64,000 bases of DNA. Origin: Streptomyces sp. NBC_00223. GTDB lineage: Bacteria > Actinomycetota > Actinomycetes > Streptomycetales > Streptomycetaceae. The position numbers and the translations under genes are program-made. Of the stretch, positions 43,464-52,049 are shown piece after piece (position 1 is the stretch's first letter; the number at the start of each line of letters is the position of its first letter). Under the pieces are notes generated by a model. That model saw only the letters and a list, made by a program, of their open reading frames with translations, was not told where the DNA came from and searched no databases. The stretch covers positions 6,516,501 through 6,580,500 of the forward strand of contig NZ_CP108109.1 in assembly GCF_036199905.1 (NCBI RefSeq), in the 5' to 3' direction.

Positions 43464-44023
43464 AACTCGCGACCGTCTACGGAAGTCCCACACCGCCCGG
43501 GAAAATGGCCCGTGCCCTCGGGCTGATCGAAACCGGTGTCCGCGACCGCCATCCCGCCTGGAGTGCGGAGCGGATCGGACCCCGGGAGCCGATCGGCCCC
43601 ATGGCGGCCGCGTGGGGCGACAACGCGGTGGAGGCGATCGCCGGCGCGGACGCCGTCGTCCTGGCCTCACCGGTCTATCGCGGCTCGATCACCGGCACCC
43701 TCAAACTGCTGATCGACCTGCTGCCCGCCGAGGCGCTGCGGTCGAAGCCGGTGGGGATACTCACCGTCGCCGCGGCACCGCAGCACTTTCTGTCGGCCGA
43801 GCGCCATCTCCGGGACATCCTCGGCTGGTTCGGCGCACTCACCGCGCCCAACAGCGCCTTCTTCGTGGACGCCGCCTTCCGTGACGACGAGGTGGACGCC
43901 GGAGTCCTCGCCGACCTCGGGGAGTTCGCCGACCAGGTGGTGACGCTCGCGGAGACCCTGAACGGCCGGCGGTTCGGCCCGGACCCCCTGGCGCTCCGAC
44001 ACGCCAAGAAGGCCGCCGGCTGA
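43460..44023 (+). CDS. NADPH-dependent FMN reductase (flavodoxin-fold)
   Basis: 187 residues. The flavodoxin-like fold shows LATVYGSPTPPGKMARAL (phosphate loop), ADAVVLASPVYRGSITGTLKLLID (the SPVYxGS flavin motif) and LRSKPVGILTVAA. It is similar to MsuE/SsuE-type reductases that feed two-component oxygenases. A second flavin reductase of a different fold in the same operon is unusual: one may deliver reduced flavin while the other reduces another cofactor or acts as a quinone reductase. It overlaps the previous gene by four bases; a 127-base gap precedes the aldehyde dehydrogenase. Confidence 0.92.
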   Translation: MKLATVYGSPTPPGKMARALGLIETGVRDRHPAWSAERIGPREPIGPMAAAWGDNAVEAIAGADAVVLASPVYRGSITGTLKLLIDLLPAEALRSKPVGILTVAAAPQHFLSAERHLRDILGWFGALTAPNSAFFVDAAFRDDEVDAGVLADLGEFADQVVTLAETLNGRRFGPDPLALRHAKKAAG

Positions 44024-44150
44024 GGCGGACCGCCGCAAGAGGGCCGCCCCATGAGGCGGGCGGGGGAGAAGCACCGGTTCCCCGCGGCGCCCGGGAGTCG
44101 CCTTTCGGTCAACGAAGACGAAGACGAAGACATGAACAGGAAGGAACGTC

Positions 44151-45626
44151 GTGACCAGTGACGTCGCGGAAAGCAAGCCCCTCGGCCGGAATCCGGGACC
44201 GGCCCGGCACTACATCGGCGGGGAGTGGGTCACCTCGAACACGACGGGCGTCTCCGTATCCCCCGCGGACGGGCAGCCGCTCGGTACCTACTACGAGGTG
44301 GACGAGTCCCAGGTGCGGGACGCCATCAGGATCGCGAAGGACGTCTTCGCGGCCCACGAGTGGCGGACCGACCGGCAGTTGCGCGCCCGGGTGCTCAACG
44401 AGATGGCCGACCGTATCGAGGCCGCGACCGGCGAACTCGCCGACCTGCTCGCCCGCGAGAACGGCAAGATCCTCCCCGAGGCCCACTTCGAACTGAGCCT
44501 GACGCCGTCGAAGCTGCGCTACTACGCCGCGCAGGCGCTCACCGACGCCGGGAGCGGCGGCCGGGTGCGGCCGGGCGTCTACTCCATCCTGCTGGCCGAG
44601 CCGGTGGGGGTGGCGGGCGTCATCGTTCCGTGGAACTCCCCCGTGGTGCTGTCCGTCCGGTCCTTCGCCCCGGCACTCGCCGCGGGCTGCACGGTCGTGA
44701 TGAAGATGGCCGCGCAGACCGCGCTGGTCAACACCCGGCTCGCCGAACTCCTCGCCGACTGCCCCTCGCTTCCCGCCGGTGTGCTCAATGTGTTCAACGA
44801 GTCCGGCAGCGCGGGCGCGAAGCTGCTGGTCGCCTCACCCGACGTGGCCGCGCTGAGCTATACGGGCAGCACCGATGTGGGCCGGCGGATCATGGCGGAC
44901 GCCGGACCGACCCTGAAGCGGCTCTCCCTCGAACTGGGCGGCAAGACCCCCATGATCGTCTTCGAGGACGCGAACCTCGACGCGGCCGTGGGGACGATCG
45001 TCGCCGGCATCACCACCTTCAGCGGCCAGTTCTGCATGACCGGAAGCCGGGTGCTCGTCCAGTCCTCGGTGGCCGACGAGGTCAGGTCGAGGCTCGCCGA
45101 GGCGCTGGGCCGGGTCAGGGTCGGGCCGGGCGACGCCGCGGACTCGCAGATGGGCCCGCTGATCGACATCGCCGCCCGGGACCGGCTGGAGGCGCTGATC
45201 GCGGAGTCGCTCGGGGACGCCGAGGTCATCGTGCCCGGTGGCCGGCCCGACGACGAGAGCCTGTCCCGGGGCGCCTACTACCGTCCGGCGCTGCTCGGTG
45301 TGCGGGACACCGATTCGCCCCTCGTACAGCGGGAACTCTTCGGTCCGGTCGCCACGTTCGAGACGTTCGCCTCGGAGGAGGAGGCGGTACGCAAGGCCAA
45401 CGCCACGCAGTACGGCCTGGCGGCGTCGGTGTGGACCGCCGACGGGGCCCGCGGGCTGCGGCTCGCCGACGCGCTGGACGCGGGGACCGTGTGGACGAAC
45501 GGCTGGGCCGTGGTGCTCGACCAGTTCGAGGAGGGCGGCTGCAAGCAGAGCGGTCTCGGCCGGCTCAACGGCAACCGGGCGCTGGCGGAGTTCCAGGAGT
45601 ACAAGCACATCGTCCAGGTGGTGTGA
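44151..45626 (+). CDS. Aldehyde dehydrogenase
   Basis: 491 residues from the GTG at 44151 with AGGAAGGA upstream. The NAD(P)-dependent family signature is intact: VPWNSPVV with the oxyanion Asn, the catalytic Glu in LELGGKTPMIV and Cys in FSGQFCMTGSR, and the late FGPVATFETF. It oxidises an aldehyde to the acid. The order suggests it handles an aldehyde released by the upstream monooxygenase. Which aldehyde is not known; the KTP after ELGG and the C-terminal NGWAVVLDQFEEGGCKQSG put it near the betaine/vanillin-type group. A terminator follows. Confidence 0.94.
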   Translation: MTSDVAESKPLGRNPGPARHYIGGEWVTSNTTGVSVSPADGQPLGTYYEVDESQVRDAIRIAKDVFAAHEWRTDRQLRARVLNEMADRIEAATGELADLLARENGKILPEAHFELSLTPSKLRYYAAQALTDAGSGGRVRPGVYSILLAEPVGVAGVIVPWNSPVVLSVRSFAPALAAGCTVVMKMAAQTALVNTRLAELLADCPSLPAGVLNVFNESGSAGAKLLVASPDVAALSYTGSTDVGRRIMADAGPTLKRLSLELGGKTPMIVFEDANLDAAVGTIVAGITTFSGQFCMTGSRVLVQSSVADEVRSRLAEALGRVRVGPGDAADSQMGPLIDIAARDRLEALIAESLGDAEVIVPGGRPDDESLSRGAYYRPALLGVRDTDSPLVQRELFGPVATFETFASEEEAVRKANATQYGLAASVWTADGARGLRLADALDAGTVWTNGWAVVLDQFEEGGCKQSGLGRLNGNRALAEFQEYKHIVQVV

Positions 45627-45649
45627 CCGCGCGGCACACCAGGCACGTG

Positions 45650-45671
45650 GCCCGGCCCCGCGGCCGGGCCC
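45650..45671. terminator. Bidirectional terminator between ALDH and AraC genes
   Basis: GGCCCGGCC, loop CCGC, GGCCGGGCC: a perfect nine-base stem in the 52-base gap between the convergent genes. Confidence 0.75.
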
Positions 45672-45678
45672 CGGACGC

Positions 45679-46686
45679 TCAGCAGCCCTTCGTCCTGCGC
45701 AGCGTCTCCGACGGCGACTCCGCGTACACCGACCGGTACAGCGAGGAGAACCGCCCCAGGTGGTAGAAGCCGTACGCGGAGGCGATGTCGGTGACCGTCG
45801 TCCCGCCCGAGCGCGGATACAGCAGCTCGTCACGGACCCGGCGCAGCCGGATGTCGCGCAGATACTGCGACGGCGTACAGCCCAGGCTGTTGAGGAAGTG
45901 CAGTTGCAGGGTCCGGACGCCCACCCCGGTCGCCTCGGCCACGTCGGTCGGCGTCGGGAGATCACCGGCGTGATCGTGGATGTAGTCGAGGGCGCTCTTC
46001 AGCGTGCTCGATCTGGGCGTCTCCTCCGGCTGCTGGAGGAGTGCCTGGTGCGGTCCCGTGGAGGCCACCAGGAGATTCGTCAGGAGCATGGATTCGAGCT
46101 GGCGGCGGGAGTCCCCGTTCCGCGCGAGGATTCCGTCCTCGTCCCATTCGGTCCGGACGAATTCGATACAGCGCAACAGCCCCTTCCCGGCCCGGGAGTC
46201 CAGATCCACCACCAGGTCGAAGTCGATGGGACCGGTGACCTGCGAGCGGGTCAGGGCCGCGAGGTGCCCCTCCAGATCGGCCCGCGGGATCTTGAGGGCG
46301 AACTGCGCGGCGTCCTCGGCCCAGGCGATCGTCTGGGCGCGGTGGGGGAGCAGGATCGCCGCGTGGGCCATGCCCCGCGTCATGCCCCGGTCACCGTTCT
46401 CCCGGGTGACGAGGCTGCTGCCCGCGAGCGTGATGTTGACGTGGTACCAGTGCTCGCTGGCCGGAAGCGTGATGTGCGCCTCGGTGCCGTACGTGAGGTA
46501 CCCGAGGGTCACACCCCCGAGCTGGACGGCGTTGAGGCGCGCGTCGAGGCCGTTCCTGTCCACCGTACGCAGGGTGTGCGGCTCGTAGACCTCGGCCACG
46601 ACCTGCTGGGCGAGCTGCACGTCGTCCGTGCGGAGCCGGCCGTGCTGCCGGAGTGGTTCGGAGGATCGTGAGAAGGACAGGGCCAT
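45679..46686 (-). CDS. AraC family transcriptional regulator
   Basis: 335 residues from the ATG at 46686 with GGGGAG upstream. Residues 1-210 form an AraC-binding-like cupin domain of the feature-2 type; residues about 225-330 hold two helix-turn-helices (LPTPTDVAEATGVGVRTLQL and TVTDIASAYGFYHLGRFSSLY) of the XylS/AraC type. Such proteins usually activate aromatic or amine catabolic operons when bound to substrate. It faces the end of the monooxygenase operon, so it probably senses the upper-pathway compound. It is separated from IclR by 180 bases that hold no recognisable feature besides its own promoter. Confidence 0.93.
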   Translation of the reverse strand: MALSFSRSSEPLRQHGRLRTDDVQLAQQVVAEVYEPHTLRTVDRNGLDARLNAVQLGGVTLGYLTYGTEAHITLPASEHWYHVNITLAGSSLVTRENGDRGMTRGMAHAAILLPHRAQTIAWAEDAAQFALKIPRADLEGHLAALTRSQVTGPIDFDLVVDLDSRAGKGLLRCIEFVRTEWDEDGILARNGDSRRQLESMLLTNLLVASTGPHQALLQQPEETPRSSTLKSALDYIHDHAGDLPTPTDVAEATGVGVRTLQLHFLNSLGCTPSQYLRDIRLRRVRDELLYPRSGGTTVTDIASAYGFYHLGRFSSLYRSVYAESPSETLRRTKGC

Positions 46687-46866
46687 CAAAAACTCCCCGG
46701 GCAGACGGTCATCATCCGGCGGGCCGACTCGTGTGGCCGCTCCTGTACGCGCGGTCGCCCGCCGCGTGGTGCGGCGGTGACTCCGGTGGGCGAGGCCGGC
46801 CCGTTTCGCGGCCGGCCATTACGGTGGATAACGCGCTCATCGCATGATTGAGTTCCTTCCCGTCCG

Positions 46867-47646
46867 TTACGGGTCGTTCCGCTGCGGTCGGTCGGTGCCG
46901 CCGACGTCGCGGCGGGCGTCCCGGCAGGTCCGCAGCAGCCGCGCGGCCAGCGCCTCCACCCCGCCCGACCCGGCGCGGACCGAGGGAAGCGCGACGGCGA
47001 GAGCGGCGTGGTGGCCGTCGACGAGCCCGAGTGAGGCGCCGATGGCGGTCACCCCGGGTTCGCTCTCGTCCTGGTTGTATCCGAAGCCCTGGCGGCGGAC
47101 CGTGTCGAGTTCGCGGCGCAGCGCGGGCAGATCGCCGATCTTCTCGTTGGCCGACGGGGGCAGTCCGCCGGCGTGCAGCGCCTCGACGGCGCCCGGCTCC
47201 AGATCGGCGAGCATGGCCTTGCCGCCGGAAGTGCGGTAGGCGGGCATGCGTACGCCGATACGCAGGCCCACCCGCAGGGACCGTACGCCCTCGATGCCGT
47301 CGAGGAACAGCACCTCGGTGCCGGTGCGGACCATGAGGTGGACCGTCTCGTTCACGGCTCCGTAGAGGCTCTCCAGATGCGGACGCATCCGGTCGGGCAG
47401 GGCGGGCACGGTACGCGCCCCCGTCGAAAGGGAGTGCGCGCCCGGTCGGTACAGCCTGTCGTCGCCCCGCACGGCGAAGTCCCGGTGGCAGAGCGTGGAC
47501 AGCAGTCGGTGCGCCGTCGACGGCACCACGCCGAGCTCCCCCGCCGCCTCGGTCACGCTCAGCCGCCCGCGCTCGGCGAGCAGCGTCAGCAGGACCAGCG
47601 CGCGGTCCACCGCTTCGACGCGATATGCGTTCGTATTCTGCTCCAC
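46867..47646 (-). CDS. IclR family transcriptional regulator
   Basis: 259 residues from the GTG at 47646. The winged helix is about 10-65 (VDRALVLLTLLAERGRLSVT; LGVVPSTAHRLLSTL) and the effector domain follows (about 80-250; GTEVLFLDGIEGVRSLRV, AYRTSGGKAMLA, AIGASLGL). IclR proteins typically control aromatic catabolism, and this gene is divergent from the gentisate operon. The start codon lies inside a 19-base inverted repeat, which would allow autoregulation. There is no ribosome site, so the transcript could be leaderless or the exact start uncertain. Confidence 0.9.
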   Translation of the reverse strand: MEQNTNAYRVEAVDRALVLLTLLAERGRLSVTEAAGELGVVPSTAHRLLSTLCHRDFAVRGDDRLYRPGAHSLSTGARTVPALPDRMRPHLESLYGAVNETVHLMVRTGTEVLFLDGIEGVRSLRVGLRIGVRMPAYRTSGGKAMLADLEPGAVEALHAGGLPPSANEKIGDLPALRRELDTVRRQGFGYNQDESEPGVTAIGASLGLVDGHHAALAVALPSVRAGSGGVEALAARLLRTCRDARRDVGGTDRPQRNDP

Positions 47647-47652
47647 AGAATA
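47634..47652. promoter_or_regulatory. Candidate IclR operator 1
   Basis: TATTCTG, five bases, CAGAATA: perfect seven-base arms overlapping the IclR GTG start (47644-47646). AT-rich for this genome. Likely bound by IclR itself. Confidence 0.55.
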
Positions 47653-47665
47653 AGTGTAGGAATAC

Positions 47666-47682
47666 TTTGCGTCCTGCGCAAA
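47666..47682. promoter_or_regulatory. Candidate IclR operator 2
   Basis: TTTGCG, five bases, CGCAAA: a second perfect inverted repeat with the same five-base spacer, centred 31 bases from the first (three helical turns). Together they look like a paired operator controlling the divergent genes. Confidence 0.55.
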
Positions 47683-47839
47683 CGTATGCCTATCGTCTCC
47701 CCTGTGAGGGCCGCCCCCCGCCGCCGGTCTGCCGCCGTGACCGGGCGGGGCGCGGTACGAGCGCGCCGGGCGATCCGCCGGCGCCGGCAGCGCCGGCGGC
47801 ACCGGCGGCAACCGGGCGCACCGAGAGAAGAGGGCCACG

Positions 47840-49018
47840 ATGACAACCCAGGACCACGCTCCGGTCGGCCGCGTACCGGCCGAGCCGGGGCCGGCCGATC
47901 CGCTACCGGCCGGCCCCGGAGCCGCGGGCCCCGGCCCGGCCGTCAACCGGATGACACAGGGCGACAGCCCCGAACTCACCCGCCTCTACGAGGACTTCGG
48001 GACCGAGAACCTGATCCCGCTGTGGACCCAGATCGACGACCTCATGCCGCCGCACCCGCGGCCCAAGGCCGTCCCCCATGTGTGGCGCTGGTCCACGCTG
48101 TACCCGCTGGCGCAACGGGCCGGCGACCTGGTGCCGGTCGGACGCGGCGGTGAGCGCCGGGCGATCGCGCTGGCCAACCCCGGTATTCCCGGCCGCCCGT
48201 ACGTCAGCCCGACCCTGTGGGCCGCGATCCAGTACCTGGGGCCCAAGGAGACCGCGCCCGAGCACCGCCACGCGCAGAACGCCTTCCGCTTCGTCATCGA
48301 GGGGGAGGGCGTGTGGACAGTCGTCGACGGTGACCCGGTCCGGATGTCCCGGGGCGACTTCCTGCTGACCCCGGGCTGGCACTTCCACGGGCACCACAAC
48401 GAGACCGACCGGCCGATGGCGTGGATCGACGGTCTGGACATCCCGCTCGCCCACTACGCCGACGCCGGGTTCTTCGAGTTCGGCAGCGAGCGGATCACCG
48501 ACCTCGCCACCCCGAACTTCTCCCGCTCCGAGCGCCTGTGGTGCCACCCGGGACTGCGACCGCTCTCCGGTCTGCGCGACACCGTCTCGTCCCCGATCGG
48601 CGCCTACCGGTGGGAACACACCGACGCGGCGCTGACCCAGCAGCTCCTGCTGGAGGAGGAAGGGCACCCCGCCACCGTCGAGCAGGGCCACGCGGCCGTC
48701 CGCTACACCAATCCCACAACCGGCGGCGATGTGATGCCCACGATCCGGGCCGAGTTCCACCGGCTGCGGGCCGGCACCGATCTGCCCAGCCGGCGGGAGG
48801 TCGGCTCCAGCGTCTTCCAGGTGTTCGAGGGCCGGGGCCTGGCGGTCCTGAACGGCCGGGAGCACCGGCTCACCAAGGGCGACCTGTTCGTGGTGCCGTC
48901 GTGGGTGCCCTGGTCCCTGCGGGCGGAAGAGCAGTTCGACCTGTTCCGTTTCTCGGACGCCCCGGTCATGGAGCGTCTGCACTACGACCGTACGCATATC
49001 GAGGGAGAGCAGCGATGA
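47840..49018 (+). CDS. Gentisate 1,2-dioxygenase-like bicupin
   Basis: 392 residues. The first cupin (about 130-200) has the iron ligands in EHRHAQNAFR (His142, His144) and PGWHFHGH (His181/183); the second cupin (about 300-375; SSVFQVFEGRGLAVL, KGDLFVVPSWVPWSL) has lost the histidines, as in gentisate and related salicylate or 1-hydroxy-2-naphthoate dioxygenases. The enzyme opens gentisate to maleylpyruvate with Fe2+ and O2. The two following genes supply the rest of that route, which supports the gentisate reading. A GAAGAGGG lies before the ATG at 47840; a later ATG at 47951 would remove a Pro/Gly-rich N-terminus. Confidence 0.92.
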   Translation: MTTQDHAPVGRVPAEPGPADPLPAGPGAAGPGPAVNRMTQGDSPELTRLYEDFGTENLIPLWTQIDDLMPPHPRPKAVPHVWRWSTLYPLAQRAGDLVPVGRGGERRAIALANPGIPGRPYVSPTLWAAIQYLGPKETAPEHRHAQNAFRFVIEGEGVWTVVDGDPVRMSRGDFLLTPGWHFHGHHNETDRPMAWIDGLDIPLAHYADAGFFEFGSERITDLATPNFSRSERLWCHPGLRPLSGLRDTVSSPIGAYRWEHTDAALTQQLLLEEEGHPATVEQGHAAVRYTNPTTGGDVMPTIRAEFHRLRAGTDLPSRREVGSSVFQVFEGRGLAVLNGREHRLTKGDLFVVPSWVPWSLRAEEQFDLFRFSDAPVMERLHYDRTHIEGEQR

Positions 49019-49887
49019 GGCTGGCGACCATACGGGTGGGCGGGACGACCGCCGCCGTCCGCGTCGAGGGCGGGACCGCCGTCGAGACCGGGTTCGAGGA
49101 CGTCGGCGCGCTGCTGCGGGCCGACGGCCTCGACCGGGCGGCCCGGGCCGACGGCCCCCGGCACGACTTCACCACCGCGGACCTGGCCCCGGTGGTACCC
49201 CGGCCGGACAAGATCGTCTGCGTCGGGCTCAACTACCGCGGCCACATCCTGGAGATGGGCCGTGAACTGCCCGAGTACCCCACGCTGTTCGCCAAGTACC
49301 CCGAGGCCCTGATCGGGGCCGGCGACGAGATCCTGCTCCCGGCCGAGTCCGACCGCGTCGACTGGGAGGGCGAACTCGCCGTCGTCATCGGGCGGCGGGT
49401 GCGCCGCGCGTCCGCCGAGGAGGCGGTGGCCGCGATCGCCGGATACTCGGTCCTCAACGACGTCACCATGCGCGACTACCAGTACCGCACCACGCAGTGG
49501 TTCCAGGGCAAGACCTGGGAACACACCACCCCCTTCGGCCCGGTCCTCGTCACCCCGGACGAAATGACCCCGGGAGCGCGGCTGACGACCCGGCTGGACG
49601 GCGAGGAACTCCAGAACACCACGATCGACGACCTCGTGTTCGGCCCCGCCGAGCTGGTGCGGTACATCTCCACGATCGTCACCCTTCAACCCGGCGACGT
49701 CATCGCCACCGGCACGCCCGGCGGGGTCGGACACGCCCGCAAGCCGCCGCGCTACCTCCGGGCCGGCCAGACGCTGACCACCTCGATCGACGGCATCGGC
49801 GAACTGGTGAACCCCGCCGTCGCCGAACCGGCCGAATCGGCGCAACCGATCGAAGCGGCCGAACCGGCCGAAGCGGCACGGACATGA
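49015..49887 (+). CDS. Fumarylacetoacetate hydrolase family protein, likely fumarylpyruvate hydrolase
   Basis: 290 residues, starting at an ATG overlapping the dioxygenase stop by four bases. The FAH core is complete: CVGLNYRGHILEMG, PTLFAKYPEAL, the metal ligands in DWEGELAVVIGRR, NDVTMRDYQ, KTWEHTTPFGPVLVT and TGTPGGVGHAR. It cleaves fumarylpyruvate to fumarate and pyruvate after isomerisation of maleylpyruvate. A C-terminal repeat of AEPAE-type residues is probably disordered. The next gene overlaps its stop (ATGA). Confidence 0.93.
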   Translation: MRLATIRVGGTTAAVRVEGGTAVETGFEDVGALLRADGLDRAARADGPRHDFTTADLAPVVPRPDKIVCVGLNYRGHILEMGRELPEYPTLFAKYPEALIGAGDEILLPAESDRVDWEGELAVVIGRRVRRASAEEAVAAIAGYSVLNDVTMRDYQYRTTQWFQGKTWEHTTPFGPVLVTPDEMTPGARLTTRLDGEELQNTTIDDLVFGPAELVRYISTIVTLQPGDVIATGTPGGVGHARKPPRYLRAGQTLTTSIDGIGELVNPAVAEPAESAQPIEAAEPAEAART

Positions 49888-50660
49888 GCGGCGGCACACC
49901 GTACGAGGCCCGTGCGGCGCTGCGGGAACGCCAGGGCCCCGGCGCCCGGTACGACTCCCCGGACGCCCCCGCCCGGGAACTGGCCTGGGCCCGGCTCGGC
50001 ACGGCGTACTTCGCCCGCTGTCTCGACGGGCTCACCGACGCCGGGCTCGACGGCCCGAGCCTGCTGCCCGGCTGGACCCGCCGTCACCTCGTCGCCCACG
50101 TCGGCTACAACGCCCGGGCGCTGAGCCGGCTCGTCGAGTGGGCGGCCACGGGGGTCGAGACGCCCATGTACGCCTCCACGGAGCAGCGCGACACCGAGAT
50201 CCGCCACGGCGCCACCCTCCCGGCCCGCGCCCTGCGGAGCCTGTTCTCCCACAGCGCCGCGCACCTCGACGTCGAGTGGCGCGATCTGCCCGGCCCCGGC
50301 TGGGACATGACGGTCCGTACCGCGCAGGGACGTCTGGTGCCCGCGCGGGAGACGGCCTGGATGCGTGCCCGCGAGGTCTGGGTGCACGCCGTCGACCTGG
50401 ACGACGGAGCGCGGGCGGGCGACTTCCCGGCAGACCTGCTCGACGAACTCCTCGCCGACGTGCCGAGGGCCTGGCAGCGGCGAGGGGAACAGGTGGACCT
50501 CACCCTCGCCGCCCAGGACCGGGAACCGATCGTCCTGGGCGCCGGCGGCCCGACGATCACGGGCACCGCAGGCGACCTGGTCCGCTGGCTCACCGGCCGG
50601 GGCGCCCGCCGGCTGGGCAGCAGCACCGGCGAGATCCCGGTCGTTCCGCGCTGGTTCTGA
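49884..50660 (+). CDS. Mycothiol-dependent maleylpyruvate isomerase
   Basis: 258 residues. The DinB/MDMPI-type fold shows GWTRRHLVAHVGYNARAL and MRAREVWVHAVDLDDG, holding the zinc-binding histidines and glutamate of mycothiol-dependent enzymes, with a C-terminal SCP-like domain (VLGAGGPTITGTAGDLVRWL). It isomerises maleylpyruvate to fumarylpyruvate with mycothiol, the actinobacterial counterpart of the glutathione-dependent step. The gene completes a three-step gentisate-to-central-metabolism operon (47840-50660). A long terminator follows. Confidence 0.93.
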   Translation: MSGGTPYEARAALRERQGPGARYDSPDAPARELAWARLGTAYFARCLDGLTDAGLDGPSLLPGWTRRHLVAHVGYNARALSRLVEWAATGVETPMYASTEQRDTEIRHGATLPARALRSLFSHSAAHLDVEWRDLPGPGWDMTVRTAQGRLVPARETAWMRAREVWVHAVDLDDGARAGDFPADLLDELLADVPRAWQRRGEQVDLTLAAQDREPIVLGAGGPTITGTAGDLVRWLTGRGARRLGSSTGEIPVVPRWF

Positions 50661-50674
50661 GCCGGGTCCGGCGG

Positions 50675-50723
50675 CCGGCCCGGACCGCATCCTCCCCCCG
50701 GGGGCGGGCGCGGTCCGGGCCGG
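50675..50723 (+). terminator. Terminator of the gentisate operon
   Basis: CCGGCCCGGACCGC and GCGGTCCGGGCCGG form a perfect 14-base stem; the 21-base loop contains CCCCCCGGGGG and can pair further. Confidence 0.85.
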
Positions 50724-50870
50724 CGGGGGCGTTCCGGGCGGAACCGGGCCCGCGGTTGCTATGTTTTCCCGTGCCGTCGCGCACGGACGGGGCGGGGACG
50801 GGCCACGTACCGCGCCGGCCGGCGCACACCTGTCGTACACGCACAACACAGGAAGCCGGGGGGTGAAGCC

Positions 50871-52025
50871 ATGGGCCTGATGGACAGGATTCGTGGAGAG
50901 TTCATCGACATCGTCGAGTGGACCGACGACAGCCGCGACACGATCGTGTGGCGCTTTCCACGCTACGAGAACGAGATCAAGATGGGCGCCAAGCTCATCG
51001 TGCGCGAGTCGCAGGTCGCCGTCTTCGTCAACGAGGGGCAGATAGCCGACGTCTTCACACCGGGGACGTACACCCTGGAGACGCAGAACCTGCCGCTGCT
51101 GTCGACCCTCAAGGGCTGGAAGTACGGCTTCAACTCGCCGTTCAAGGCCGAGGTCTACTTCGTCACGACCCGTCAGTTCACCGACATGAAGTGGGGCACC
51201 CAGAACCCCGTCATCGTCCGGGACGCCGAGTTCGGCATGGTCCGGCTGCGGGCCTTCGGCTCCTTTGCCGCGAAGGTGGTGGACGCGGCCGCGCTGCTGC
51301 GCGAACTGGCCGGCACCGACCCGCAGTTCCGCACCGAGGAAGTGCAGGAATACCTGCGGCAGCTGATCGTCGGACGGCTCTCCAACGCGCTGGCCACCGC
51401 GGGCGTGCCCATGCTCGACCTGGCCACGCAGCAGGACGCGATCGGCAACCGGCTGGCCGGGGTCCTCACCGCGGAACTGGCCTCGGTCGGCATCGCCGTC
51501 CCCAAGTTCGTCATCGAGAACATCTCGCTGCCGCCCGAGGTCGAGGCCGCCATCGACACCCGCTCCCGGATGGGCATCGCGGGCAATCTGGACCAGTACA
51601 CCCAGTTCCAGGCGGCCAACGCGATCGGCGACGCCGCGCGCAACCAGGGCGGTGCCGGCGAGGGCGTCGGGCTCGGCTTCGGCGTGGCGATGGGCCAGCG
51701 CATGGCCGCCGCGCTCAACCCGCAGCAGACACCGGGCGCTCCGGCACCCGCCGCCCCCGTACCGGCTCCGGCGCCCGCTGCCGCCCCGGCCGCCGCTGTT
51801 CCCCCGCCGCTGCCGCAGCAGGCGCAGTGGTTCGTCGGTGTCGGCGGAGCCCAGCAGGGCCCGTACGACGCCGCCGCGCTGTCCGGGCTCATCGGCGCGG
51901 GAACCATGACCCGCGCCTCGCTGGTCTGGAAGGAAGGGATGCCCGGCTGGCTTCCGGCCGAACAGGTCCCCGAGGTGGGACCGCTCTTCGCCGCGGTCCC
52001 GCCGCCGCTGCCGCCGCAGTCCTGA
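50871..52025 (+). CDS. SPFH domain protein with C-terminal GYF_2-like domain (YdjI-like)
   Basis: 384 residues. The SPFH/virion-core domain covers about 1-250 (IVRESQVAVFVNEGQIADVF; PGTYTLETQNLPLLSTLKGW; EVQEYLRQLIVGRLSNALAT). An Ala/Pro linker (about 285-315) leads to a GYF_2-type domain (WFVGVGGAQQGPYDAAALSG; WKEGMPGWLPAEQVPEV). Bacillus YdjI, a membrane-stress protein, has the same SPFH part and also lies beside a zinc-ribbon protein (YdjG); the next gene here matches that. Role: probably scaffold for membrane-stress proteins. GGGGGTGA precedes the ATG. Confidence 0.92.
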   Translation: MGLMDRIRGEFIDIVEWTDDSRDTIVWRFPRYENEIKMGAKLIVRESQVAVFVNEGQIADVFTPGTYTLETQNLPLLSTLKGWKYGFNSPFKAEVYFVTTRQFTDMKWGTQNPVIVRDAEFGMVRLRAFGSFAAKVVDAAALLRELAGTDPQFRTEEVQEYLRQLIVGRLSNALATAGVPMLDLATQQDAIGNRLAGVLTAELASVGIAVPKFVIENISLPPEVEAAIDTRSRMGIAGNLDQYTQFQAANAIGDAARNQGGAGEGVGLGFGVAMGQRMAAALNPQQTPGAPAPAAPVPAPAPAAAPAAAVPPPLPQQAQWFVGVGGAQQGPYDAAALSGLIGAGTMTRASLVWKEGMPGWLPAEQVPEVGPLFAAVPPPLPPQS

Positions 52026-52049
52026 TCCGTACGGGGGAGAGCCACCACC

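Noticed and set aside
44124..44160. Short ORF from the ATG at 44132 before the aldehyde dehydrogenase
   Set aside because: It is out of frame with the dehydrogenase, and GAAGAC triplication next to it explains the open stretch; the GTG at 44151 has the better ribosome site.
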